64,000 bases of DNA from positions 124,001-188,000 of the forward strand of contig NZ_FOKW01000003.1 of NCBI RefSeq assembly GCF_900112205.1, in the 5' to 3' direction. Both the position numbers and the translations under genes were made by a program. Shown piece by piece: positions 23,455 to 31,034 of the stretch (position 1 is the stretch's first letter; every line of letters begins with the position of its first letter). The notes under the pieces were generated by a model. It did no database searches. It saw nothing but the letters and a program-made list of their open reading frames with translations, and was not told where the DNA came from. Source of the stretch: Natronobacterium haloterrestre. GTDB lineage: Archaea > Halobacteriota > Halobacteria > Halobacteriales > Natrialbaceae.

Positions 23455-25047
23455 ATGAGCGGATCTTCCCCCACGTCCCAGCGAGCGTTCGTACTCGGCC
23501 TCGACGGCGTACCGTGGCGATTGATCGAGCGGTGGAGCGACGAGGGCGAGCTGCCCAACTTCGCGAAACTCCGCGAAGAAGGAGCCTCCGGCCCGCTCGA
23601 GAGCACGACGCCACCGACGACGCCGCTTGCGTGGCCGTCGATCGCGACCGGCGTCTGGCCGGACAAACACGGGATCTACGGCTTCCAGAACCTCTCTTCG
23701 GAATACTCCCACGAGATGTACACCAGTCACGACGTGAAGCAGCCGCCGCTGTGGGAGCAGGTCTCGCCGGCCCACGTCGGGAACGTCCCGATGACCTACC
23801 CGGCGCGTGAGATCGACGGCACGATGGTGACCGGGATGATGACGCCGTCGACCGAGCGGGAGTTCACCCACCCGCCGGAGCTCAAAGACGAGATCGACCG
23901 CCGGATCCCCGACTACGAGATCAGCCTCGATTACCCCGAGTACGCGGATCGGCTGGACGACTTCGAGACCGCCGTCTCGGAGATGCTCGCGGACCGGCGC
24001 GAACTGATGCGCCTGCAGATGGAGAACGCCGGCGACGACTGGCGGCTGTTCTTCTTCGTCTACACGGCCCCCGACCGGTTCCAGCACCTCATCTGGGACA
24101 TGGACCGGCTGCTCGAGCACTACCGGTCGCTCGACGACGTTCTCGGCGAGGTGATGTCGTACACGGACCGTCACGACGCCGATCTCTACGTGGTCTCGGA
24201 CCACGGGTTCGGGGAGATCGAGCAGCTGGTCTACGTCAACCACATCCTCGAGCGGGAGGGGTACCTCTTCAGGCGCGAGGACGAGGGGACCCGGGGGGCG
24301 CTCGCGAGCCTCGGCATCTCCCGGGACCGCATCCGGGACGCGCTCCAGCGCGTCGGCATCTCGGAGGAGGTGCTCGTCTCGAAGCTCCCGCGACGATTGC
24401 TCGATACGGTCGCCGAGCAGATCCCCGGCGACCACGCCCTCTACGACGTCGACTACGAGCGGACCATGGCCTTCGTCCACGACGCCGGCAACTGCTACAT
24501 CAACGACACCGCACGGTTCGACAACGGCGTCGTCGATCCGGAGAACGTCCCGGACATAAAGGCGGAGCTAGCGGAGGTGTTCGAGTCCGTTACCGACAGT
24601 GAGGGCCGCCAACTGCTCCAGGTCTACGACGGCGAGGAGCTGTTCCCCACCGACGAGTCGTCGCCGGATCTGATCGTCAACGGGATCGACGGCTACGAGT
24701 CGCGAAACGCGATCGCCGACGAGCCCTTCGGCGACACCGGAACCTACGCCGCGAGCCACCGCAGCACGGGGATCGTCCTCTGTCGCGGCCCATCGATCGA
24801 CGCAGGGGCGACCCTGCGCGGCGCACGCGTCGTCGACGTCGCGCCGACGCTGCTACACGGGATCGGCGAACCGGTCCCGAAGAACGCCGACGGCAGGGTG
24901 CTGTTCGACGCCTTCGACGAGGAGGCGAAGCCGGCCACCACGAAGGTCAGGCGGTCCGACGTTTCGCGGCTCGAGACCGACGACGACGTCGACGAGGACT
25001 TCGACGACGTCGAGGATCGGTTGAAGGGCCTGGGGTACATGGAGTAG
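23455..25047 (+). CDS. Type I phosphodiesterase/nucleotide pyrophosphatase family protein
   Basis: 530 residues of the alkaline-phosphatase superfamily. The first metal site is LGLDGVPWRLIERW, and the nucleophile region is TTPPTTPLAWPSIATGVWP, with Thr or Ser as nucleophile. SDHGFGEIEQLVYVNHIL gives the Asp-His metal pair, and HRSTGIVL the late His. It ends RLKGLGYME, the LGY-type terminus also seen in the paralogue at 43109. There is no signal peptide. Such enzymes in polysaccharide loci cleave or transfer phosphodiesters or phosphoglycerol-like groups; the substrate is unknown. Confidence 0.85.
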   Translation: MSGSSPTSQRAFVLGLDGVPWRLIERWSDEGELPNFAKLREEGASGPLESTTPPTTPLAWPSIATGVWPDKHGIYGFQNLSSEYSHEMYTSHDVKQPPLWEQVSPAHVGNVPMTYPAREIDGTMVTGMMTPSTEREFTHPPELKDEIDRRIPDYEISLDYPEYADRLDDFETAVSEMLADRRELMRLQMENAGDDWRLFFFVYTAPDRFQHLIWDMDRLLEHYRSLDDVLGEVMSYTDRHDADLYVVSDHGFGEIEQLVYVNHILEREGYLFRREDEGTRGALASLGISRDRIRDALQRVGISEEVLVSKLPRRLLDTVAEQIPGDHALYDVDYERTMAFVHDAGNCYINDTARFDNGVVDPENVPDIKAELAEVFESVTDSEGRQLLQVYDGEELFPTDESSPDLIVNGIDGYESRNAIADEPFGDTGTYAASHRSTGIVLCRGPSIDAGATLRGARVVDVAPTLLHGIGEPVPKNADGRVLFDAFDEEAKPATTKVRRSDVSRLETDDDVDEDFDDVEDRLKGLGYME

Positions 25048-25144
25048 CGGGGTAGCCGGGCGGACGGCCGACCCGTCGGTCCCGGCTTCAATCGGGCGGT
25101 TTCGCAAGCACGAGGTCTACACTGGTCGCGAGCGTGGGCGTCGT

Positions 25145-25573
25145 ATGGTCGACGACGACCTCGAACTCGAGCGCGACCTCGGCGAGGCGACGATCGTGTA
25201 CGAGGACCCCGACGAGGGGACGGTCCGGAAGACGGTCCCGAACGAGCACGTCGCGTACTTCCAGGACCACTGGATCATCAAGACCGACGAGGACGAGGAG
25301 GGCAACGACATCGTGCGACGGATCCCCTCGAGGCGGGTCCACTACGTCGAACGATCGGTCGAACGGTTCGAAGAGGAGGTGGAGACGCTGGTCGATCAGG
25401 TCCAGTCGTTCGCGTCGGAGCTCCGGACCAAGATCCCGGTCGGCGGGGACGACGAGGAAGGGGCCGAACGCGGCGGGGAGACCGAACCGCTCGAGATCGA
25501 CATCGACGAGGGCGAACCCGGCGGGGGAGCTGGAGGCGCGAACCGGCCCGGCGGCACGGACCGGGACGAGTGA
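25145..25573 (+). CDS. Acidic hypothetical protein with coiled segment
   Basis: 142 residues. The first 65 form a small beta-rich domain (EATIVYEDPDEGTVRKTVPN, then YFQDHWIIKTDEDEEGNDIV). A short helical, probably coiled segment follows (VERSVERFEEEVETLVDQV), then an Asp/Glu/Gly-rich tail. I do not recognise the family. The protein is cytoplasmic by composition. Its stop codon is joined to palindromic element copy B (TGATACGG), the same arrangement as behind the phosphoglucosamine mutase gene. Confidence 0.7.
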   Translation: MVDDDLELERDLGEATIVYEDPDEGTVRKTVPNEHVAYFQDHWIIKTDEDEEGNDIVRRIPSRRVHYVERSVERFEEEVETLVDQVQSFASELRTKIPVGGDDEEGAERGGETEPLEIDIDEGEPGGGAGGANRPGGTDRDE

Positions 25574-25653
25574 TACGGGTTACTGTGAGTCAGTTCCGGC
25601 GTACCCGCCGTACGGGCCGCGGGTGCGCCGGTCCATCGGGACAGGGACCCGTC
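25574..25653. repeat. Dispersed palindromic element, copy B
   Basis: Left arm TACGGGTTACTGTGA, stem CCGGCGTACCCG, loop CCGTACGGGC, stem CGGGTGCGCCGG and right arm ACAGGGACCCGTC. The stem keeps pairing although its bases differ from copies A and C (ACCCG/CGGGT instead of ACCG/CGGT). Confidence 0.7.
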
Positions 25654-25678
25654 TGAGGTGACGGCGTTCCCACCGAGG

Positions 25679-26983
25679 TTACTGCGAGCGTACGCGATCC
25701 AGTCCCGACTGGATCGATTTCCAGGTCGGGTAGGCCACGTTGTAGACGCTCGAGGGCGTGTTCCGCGCGCCCGCACGAAGGAGCCGGTGGGAGAGCGGCG
25801 ACTCCGCCTCGGAGACGAGCGCCTCGAGATCGGTCTCGGCCAGCCACTCGAAAAAGCGGCGTTCGGCCGGTGACGACGGTTCCGTCTCGCGGGCTCGCTC
25901 CCGAATGTCCGCCCACATGTATCGCTCGTCCTGGCCGAGTTCCCAGTCGCCGCGTTCCATGGCTCGCCGGATCTCGTCGTACTCCTCGTGGGAGAACGGG
26001 TAGCCGTGTGCGGTCGGATCGAGGCCGGACAGTCGGAGGCCGACGGCCGTCCGGTAGCACTTCTCGCACTCGCCGCAGTTGCCGTCCATCCGCCGGTTGC
26101 AGGTCTGTAGCTCGAGGGTGGGGGCCTCCGCCTCGACGTAGTCGGCGATGACGTCGACCCGCTCCTGGCGGGTGAGTTCGTAGCCGTCGTGGTGACACCG
26201 GGTGCCGGCCCACCGGACGCGGTCGTCGATCGCCGGGCACGACCCCCACTCGAGGTCGATGCCCTCCCAGTGGGTCGCGGCGACGTACACGTCCTCGACG
26301 CCGCGGACGTACGCCATCGGAGCGCAAAGCCCCAGCAGGCCGAGGCCGTGCCCGACGGAACTGTACCAGGCCCCGTCGACGCGGTGTCTGTAATGGGCGA
26401 GCAGCATGGCGTGGTCGAGCGCCTCGAGGGCGTTGGTCTCGAGGAACGCGGTCTCGAGGCCGCGATCGGCGGCGAACGCGGAGACGCGATCCCGGAGGTC
26501 GTTCCAGTCGTCGTCGTCCGCGGGATCGGGCGTGATCGTCCACCCGCGGATGCTCGCGAGGATGGGGGTCTCCTCGCGGTGACGGACGTACGAACAGGTC
26601 GAATCGACGCCGCCCGTAAAGAGGAGGGCACTCTCGCCGGCCGCGGTAGGGTCCGGGTCGACCGTCCGGCGGGCGTAGAGGTCGCCGCCCTCCATGAACT
26701 CGTACATCGACTCGAGAACGTCCTGGACGTCCTCGAGCGCGTGGGCGAAGGTCTCGTCGACCTCCTCGACGTAGACGTCCGCGCCGTTCGCCCAGGCGAC
26801 GGGGCAGACGTTCGCGAGCACCGGAATAGCGAGGACGCCGTCGGGGACGTCCTCGATCGGGCGGTCGTAGGTGACTTCGAACGGCTCCCCCGTGAAGAAC
26901 CGTTCCACCCGTCCCCGCGGGCGCACGTCACACTCGAGACTCCTGCCATCGGCGGTGATATCGTCGATAACGATCGCTGACAT
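25679..26983 (-). CDS. PP-loop ATP-pyrophosphatase family protein with zinc-binding cysteines
   Basis: 434 residues. Residues 121-129, LFTGGVDST, are the PP-loop that binds the ATP pyrophosphate (consensus SGGxDS, with Thr for the first Ser). A cysteine cluster at 295, 303, 306 and 309 (ending CGECEKC) resembles the zinc site of QueC-type enzymes. A 115-residue N-terminal domain (FTGEPFEVTYDRPIEDVPDG) and a helical C-terminal part are not QueC-like. PP-loop enzymes adenylate a carbonyl or carboxylate to admit nitrogen or sulphur. Its place among envelope genes suggests amidation or modification of a sugar acid; that is inference. Confidence 0.7.
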   Translation of the reverse strand: MSAIVIDDITADGRSLECDVRPRGRVERFFTGEPFEVTYDRPIEDVPDGVLAIPVLANVCPVAWANGADVYVEEVDETFAHALEDVQDVLESMYEFMEGGDLYARRTVDPDPTAAGESALLFTGGVDSTCSYVRHREETPILASIRGWTITPDPADDDDWNDLRDRVSAFAADRGLETAFLETNALEALDHAMLLAHYRHRVDGAWYSSVGHGLGLLGLCAPMAYVRGVEDVYVAATHWEGIDLEWGSCPAIDDRVRWAGTRCHHDGYELTRQERVDVIADYVEAEAPTLELQTCNRRMDGNCGECEKCYRTAVGLRLSGLDPTAHGYPFSHEEYDEIRRAMERGDWELGQDERYMWADIRERARETEPSSPAERRFFEWLAETDLEALVSEAESPLSHRLLRAGARNTPSSVYNVAYPTWKSIQSGLDRVRSQ

Positions 26984-27398
26984 GCTGAAAGTCGTTGCTC
27001 CGAGACATCACGACCGTCGTCAAAAACTATCGGTATCGTTGATCCGTCGTCGCAGCCGAAACGTCTCCGTAGCGACGACGCCGTTCGGATAGGATCGGCG
27101 TACACGGTCGAGAGGGCTGGATCGTGATCGGATCCGCCGTCGCCGACCACTCGAGTCTCCGACCCGGGTCCCGTCCTGCGATCGGTCGGTCCTCTGGAGG
27201 ATCGCCCGCTCGCCGAGCGTCGCCCGTACGCTGCCGAAACGAGCAGTCCCGTTCTCCCCCGGAACGCCCCGAGAACCGCCGATACCGCGCTCGAGCGGTA
27301 TGATCCGTATAACAAACTCCGATATCGGTGAGGGATTTCCAAGAGATGCGTTTCGACGTGACGCGAACCGAACGCGAGACGGAGGGGAGACTGAACCG
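26984..27398. other. 415-bp divergent intergenic region
   Basis: Between the PP-loop gene and the large membrane-protein gene. It holds the ATAACAAA box and the 18-codon coupled ORF at its right end. The rest shows no recognisable gene or repeat. Confidence 0.6.
27309..27316 (+). promoter_or_regulatory. ATAACAAA box before the large membrane-protein gene
   Basis: CCGTATAACAAACTCC. The last A is 30 nt before the ATG at 27346, which opens a coupled short ORF, and 83 nt before the main gene. Confidence 0.6.
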
Positions 27399-27402
27399 AT
27401 GA
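27346..27402 (+). CDS. 18-codon leader ORF coupled to the membrane-protein gene
   Basis: It opens 30 nt after the ATAACAAA box. Its TGA overlaps the main ATG (27399) as ATGA. The peptide is MRFDVTRTERETEGRLNR. It is the same arrangement as at 8822, and it argues for coupled translation rather than a functional peptide. Confidence 0.4.
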   Translation: MRFDVTRTERETEGRLNR

Positions 27403-29189
27403 GACGAACGATACTCGAGGGCGTGTTCGCGGGCGGATTCGTCGCCGTCGCGGCCGGCGTTCTCATCGCGCGCGAGAACCCGGCAACGGGGTACGAGTCG
27501 TCCGTCTACGCGGGCACGCCGTCCGCGACGTGGGCCGCGTTCGCGCTGGCGCTGGCGATCGCCGTCGGCACCGCAATCGTCTGTCGCGGCTGGTACCAGG
27601 GAGTCGGGATCGGTCTCGGCGCGCTGACCGTCACCGCCATCGTGAGCCTCCCGGTGATCCGGAACTACCGGTACGCCGGGATGGGTGACGCGATGACCCA
27701 CCTGGGCTGGACACGGGACATCGTCGGCGGCAAACTCGAGCCCCACGAACTGTTCTATCCGGCCGTCCACTCGATCGGCTCGGTGCTTGGCGAGGTCGGC
27801 GGCATCCCCGTCGAACGGGCGTTGCTGGTCACGATGGTCGTCCTGTTCGTTCCCTTCCTGGTGTTCGTTCCGCTGGTCGTTCGGAACGTTAGCGGGAGCG
27901 CTGCGGCGATCGGGTTCGGCGCGATCGTCTCCTGGATGGTGCTGCCGGTCAACAACGTCGCGACGCACATGGGCGTGCACACGAACTCGAACGCGCTGTT
28001 TTTCGTCCCGGTGGTCGTCTTCGCGGTCGTCGCGTATCTCCGGCGGCGGGCGGTCATCGAGCGACTGCCGCTCGGCCTCTCGCCGTTCAGCGTGCTCATC
28101 TTCCTGAGCGGCGTCGCGCTCCTCCTGATCCACCCCCAGCAGATGGTCAACGTCGTCGTCCTCGTCGGTGCGATCGCGCTCGTCCAGTTCCTCGCACGCC
28201 GCCAGTACGACGACCACCCGATGGTCGACCACCCGACCGCGTACGCACACGCGGCGGTCCTCGGGCTCGTGTTCCTCGCCTGGTCGGCCTCGAACGAACG
28301 GTTCAGGGACGCGATCTCGAGCGTCGTCTACGGACTTTTCGCGGAGGACATCGGAGCCGGGGCCGAGGTCGGCCAGCGCGAGGCGTCCCTGGTCGAGATC
28401 GGCGGCAGCATCGGCGAACTGTTCGTGGCGCTGTTCCTCGACGCTGCGATCATCGGTCTCATCGTCGCGCTGTTCGTCCTGGCGATGTGGCTGGGGCGGA
28501 CGAAGGTCGAACGGGAGACCGCCGCGTTCGTCACCTACCTCGCGCTCGCGTTGATTCCGCTCGGAGGAATCCTGGCGCTGTACTTCGTCGGCACCCCGAC
28601 GATGGCGTTCCGCCAGATCGGCTTCATCTACGTCGTGGTGACGATCCTCGCCGGCGTCGCCGTCGCCCACCTCGCCGGCGGCCTCGGGCGGTTCGTGACT
28701 CGCCCGGGGGCGAACGCCGTCGTCGCGCTCGCGCTCGGTGCGTGTCTCATGCTGGGACTGCTGACGGTCTTCACCTCGCCCCTGATCTACGACCCCGGTC
28801 AGCACGTGACCGACCAGCAGTTCAGCGGCTACGAATCGAGCTTCGAGCACGCCGCCGAGGACCGACCCCATGCCGGCCTCGGGTACGATCCCTACCGGTA
28901 CGACCACGGACTCTACGGCCTCGAGCGTGAAGACGTGCTCAGCGGCGCGACGATCGAGACGGGCGAGGTCGATCCCGACCGGTTCGGAGCGGGCAACTAC
29001 AGCGGGGCCTACCATGGCGTCGACTACTACCTGACCGTCACGGAGTACGATCTCACTCGCGAGGTCGACGTCTACCAGGAACTCTACTACAGCGAGTCGT
29101 CGATCGCCGAACTCGAGTCCAGCCCCGAGGCGGACAAGGTGATTTCGAACGGCGAGTTCTCGATGTACGCGGTCGACGGCACCGAGTAG
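27399..29189 (+). CDS. Large polytopic membrane protein (GT-C/DUF6541-like), envelope biogenesis
   Basis: 596 residues with about 12-14 membrane helices, then a 110-residue extracytoplasmic tail (from about 490). The first external loop has YRYAGMGDAMTHLGWTRD with a conserved-looking Asp and His, the place where GT-C glycosyltransferases carry catalytic acids. Another loop has HMGVHTNSNALFF. The layout resembles dolichyl-phosphate-sugar-dependent GT-C enzymes and haloarchaeal DUF6541 proteins. A role in transferring a sugar on the outer face is plausible but not shown. The ATG at 27399 is preferred to 27300 because the promoter box lies between them. Confidence 0.7.
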   Translation: MRRTILEGVFAGGFVAVAAGVLIARENPATGYESSVYAGTPSATWAAFALALAIAVGTAIVCRGWYQGVGIGLGALTVTAIVSLPVIRNYRYAGMGDAMTHLGWTRDIVGGKLEPHELFYPAVHSIGSVLGEVGGIPVERALLVTMVVLFVPFLVFVPLVVRNVSGSAAAIGFGAIVSWMVLPVNNVATHMGVHTNSNALFFVPVVVFAVVAYLRRRAVIERLPLGLSPFSVLIFLSGVALLLIHPQQMVNVVVLVGAIALVQFLARRQYDDHPMVDHPTAYAHAAVLGLVFLAWSASNERFRDAISSVVYGLFAEDIGAGAEVGQREASLVEIGGSIGELFVALFLDAAIIGLIVALFVLAMWLGRTKVERETAAFVTYLALALIPLGGILALYFVGTPTMAFRQIGFIYVVVTILAGVAVAHLAGGLGRFVTRPGANAVVALALGACLMLGLLTVFTSPLIYDPGQHVTDQQFSGYESSFEHAAEDRPHAGLGYDPYRYDHGLYGLEREDVLSGATIETGEVDPDRFGAGNYSGAYHGVDYYLTVTEYDLTREVDVYQELYYSESSIAELESSPEADKVISNGEFSMYAVDGTE

Positions 29190-29610
29190 TCGCCCCCGCT
29201 TCATCTCGTCTCATTTCATCTCATCTTCACCGGTCGGTTCGATCCTGCACATTTCCACCCCCCTGTTGTCCCGTCGGTTCGATTCCCGACCGCTCGAGAC
29301 CGGCAGTAATCGACCGCTGTTTTCTCCCTCGAGAGTGACTCTCCGCCCGGCTGACCCGTTTCTCGGATCGCGCCGGGTTCGGCCCCAATCTCGAAAACCG
29401 GCTGCAGAACGACTCTGGCCGGAGTAATAGACTTTTTATTCGGAAAACATCCCGTTGCGACGGCCGTTTCGGCCCGGTTTTCGTTCGTATCTTCCTGAAC
29501 GAAGTCGGCTAGATTGTGTCCAGAACAACATCGTTACAAATTATTTGCGTAAATTTAATCGATGGCTCCAAAGAAAAGTTTATGAGTGTAAGTCGGAGTT
29601 ACCCAAGTGT
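29190..29610. other. 421-bp intergenic region before the first beta-helix gene
   Basis: Near its start is a pyrimidine-rich stretch with repeated TCATCTC units (about 29198-29230), which may end the upstream transcript. It ends with the conserved promoter block at 29546-29584. Nothing else is seen. Confidence 0.55.
29546..29584 (+). promoter_or_regulatory. Conserved promoter block, copy 1
   Basis: GCGTAAATTTAA, then AAAGAAAAGTTTATG ending 27 nt before the ATG at 29611. The same two blocks with the same spacing precede the paralogous gene at 31035. Confidence 0.6.
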
Positions 29611-30558
29611 ATGGCGCAGCATCCCCGAACGTCCGAGACGGACGAAACTTCGATTGCAGACCGTAACAACGGATTAACCCGCCGAAGCTACGTGCGCTCG
29701 CTCGCTGCGGTCGCGACTGCGGCGACGTCCGTCGGCGCGGCCGGCACCGCGGCGGCCGACGGAGACGACTACGAAGTCATCGAGGCCTCCGGTCAGACGA
29801 TCACCATCGACTCCGGTGAGACCTGGGAGAACAAGCTGATCGACATGACGACCGGCCAGGACGTGGTCATCACGGCACACGGCACCGACTGGACGATCCG
29901 GAACGTCGGCTTCAAGGGGGAAAACACGTCCGGCACCGGATCGGCCACGTTCGGTATCTCCGACACCGACCCGAACGGCTCGAGCACCATCGAGAACGTC
30001 TACCTCGGTGACGGCTCCGACAGCCGTAACGCGAGTTCGAGCGGTCACGGCCAGACCGCGTTCTGGGTCGACCCCGACCACGCCGGCCACATCGACTTCG
30101 AGAACGTCAACATCCAGGGGTTCGCGGACAACGCGATCTACGGCTCGGCCCCCGGCTCCGGTGCGGGCGGAACGATCCACATCGACAGTAGCTTCGCCGC
30201 GAACTGTTACGTCTCTCACTTCCGTCTCGCGACGGAGGGGAGCAAGGTGACGAACTCGAGCGTCTACGTCGACGACGAGGGCTACGCCGGCCGCGGTATC
30301 TGGGCGTGGGCCCCCGGCACGATCGAGGTCGAGAACTGCCAGATCGAGATGAACGGGCAGAACACGGCCATCGACGCCGGCGCGAACGGCAAAGCGACCG
30401 ACGTGGTCGTCAAAGACACCGACTACGACGATGCCGCAGGGATCAGCGAACACGCCGGCTCGAACGTCCGGCTGGGGGACGACGTCGGCACGGACCCCGA
30501 GCCGTTCATCCCCGAGGGCGTCCCGCGCAGTCCGGAAGAAGCCGCCGCCGGCGACTGA
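29611..30558 (+). CDS. Tat-exported right-handed beta-helix protein
   Basis: 315 residues. The Tat signal is RRSYVRSLAAVATAATSVGA, ending AAADG. The mature part is a pectate-lyase-like beta helix: TITIDSGETWENKLIDMTTG starts the cap, and coil turns read TIRNVGFKG, IENVYLGDG, DFENVNIQG and EVENCQIEM. It ends with VPRSPEEAAAGD, a tail shared with the neighbour (VPTSAREAAAGG). Such proteins bind or cut polysaccharide; no catalytic Asp triad or Lys/Arg pair could be assigned. The ATG at 29611 is set by the promoter block. Together with the next gene it forms a tandem duplication. Confidence 0.8.
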   Translation: MAQHPRTSETDETSIADRNNGLTRRSYVRSLAAVATAATSVGAAGTAAADGDDYEVIEASGQTITIDSGETWENKLIDMTTGQDVVITAHGTDWTIRNVGFKGENTSGTGSATFGISDTDPNGSSTIENVYLGDGSDSRNASSSGHGQTAFWVDPDHAGHIDFENVNIQGFADNAIYGSAPGSGAGGTIHIDSSFAANCYVSHFRLATEGSKVTNSSVYVDDEGYAGRGIWAWAPGTIEVENCQIEMNGQNTAIDAGANGKATDVVVKDTDYDDAAGISEHAGSNVRLGDDVGTDPEPFIPEGVPRSPEEAAAGD

Positions 30559-31034
30559 TCGACGGACCCCGCTGACGCAGCTCTCCGTGGTGGGATTGCT
30601 GCACCCCTCCTTCCGTCTCGGTACCCGTCGACACGACGCCGCCCCCGGCCCCCGCTGACGTTTTCGTTCGATTTCGTTCCCGTTTTTCGACGTTCGCGCT
30701 CGAGCGGTGCGGCCGCGATCGTCCAGTCATCCGGTTGCGTTCCTGCGGTCGACGACGCATCGCAGTACGCCCGTTCGACGCCGTCGGAGGCTGACGGTTC
30801 GAGTCGGTAATACGGTTTTACCCGACAACGACGTGGAACGTATATGCACGAAACGGGCCGGAATTCGGGTAATACTGAGTTACTTCCGTCGTCGGCTATC
30901 GATTCTCCTCCGTTGCAATCGACGACGAAAAGTAAAAATTCTATGAACGAACAGTATGTATCTTGTTACAGTACGTAAATTTTAGGGCTGTGTAAAGGGA
31001 AAGTTTATGCCGGTAGTTTCCAATTACTGGATAC
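30559..31034. other. 476-bp intergenic region between the two beta-helix genes
   Basis: It ends with the second copy of the promoter block. Its frames are Arg-rich and not convincing as genes. Confidence 0.55.
30973..31009 (+). promoter_or_regulatory. Conserved promoter block, copy 2
   Basis: ACGTAAATTTTA, then AAAGGGAAAGTTTATG, with the last G 26 nt before the ATG at 31035. Confidence 0.6.

Noticed and set aside
25396-27342. 648-codon open frame overlapping the PP-loop gene in another phase
   Set aside because: Ser/Arg/Thr-rich shadow; the other phase has the PP-loop and cysteine motifs.
27027-29204. 725-codon open frame antisense to the large membrane-protein gene
   Set aside because: It is Arg/Asp/His-rich with no domain, and it is the expected antisense shadow of a GC-rich gene; the plus-strand frame has clear membrane helices.
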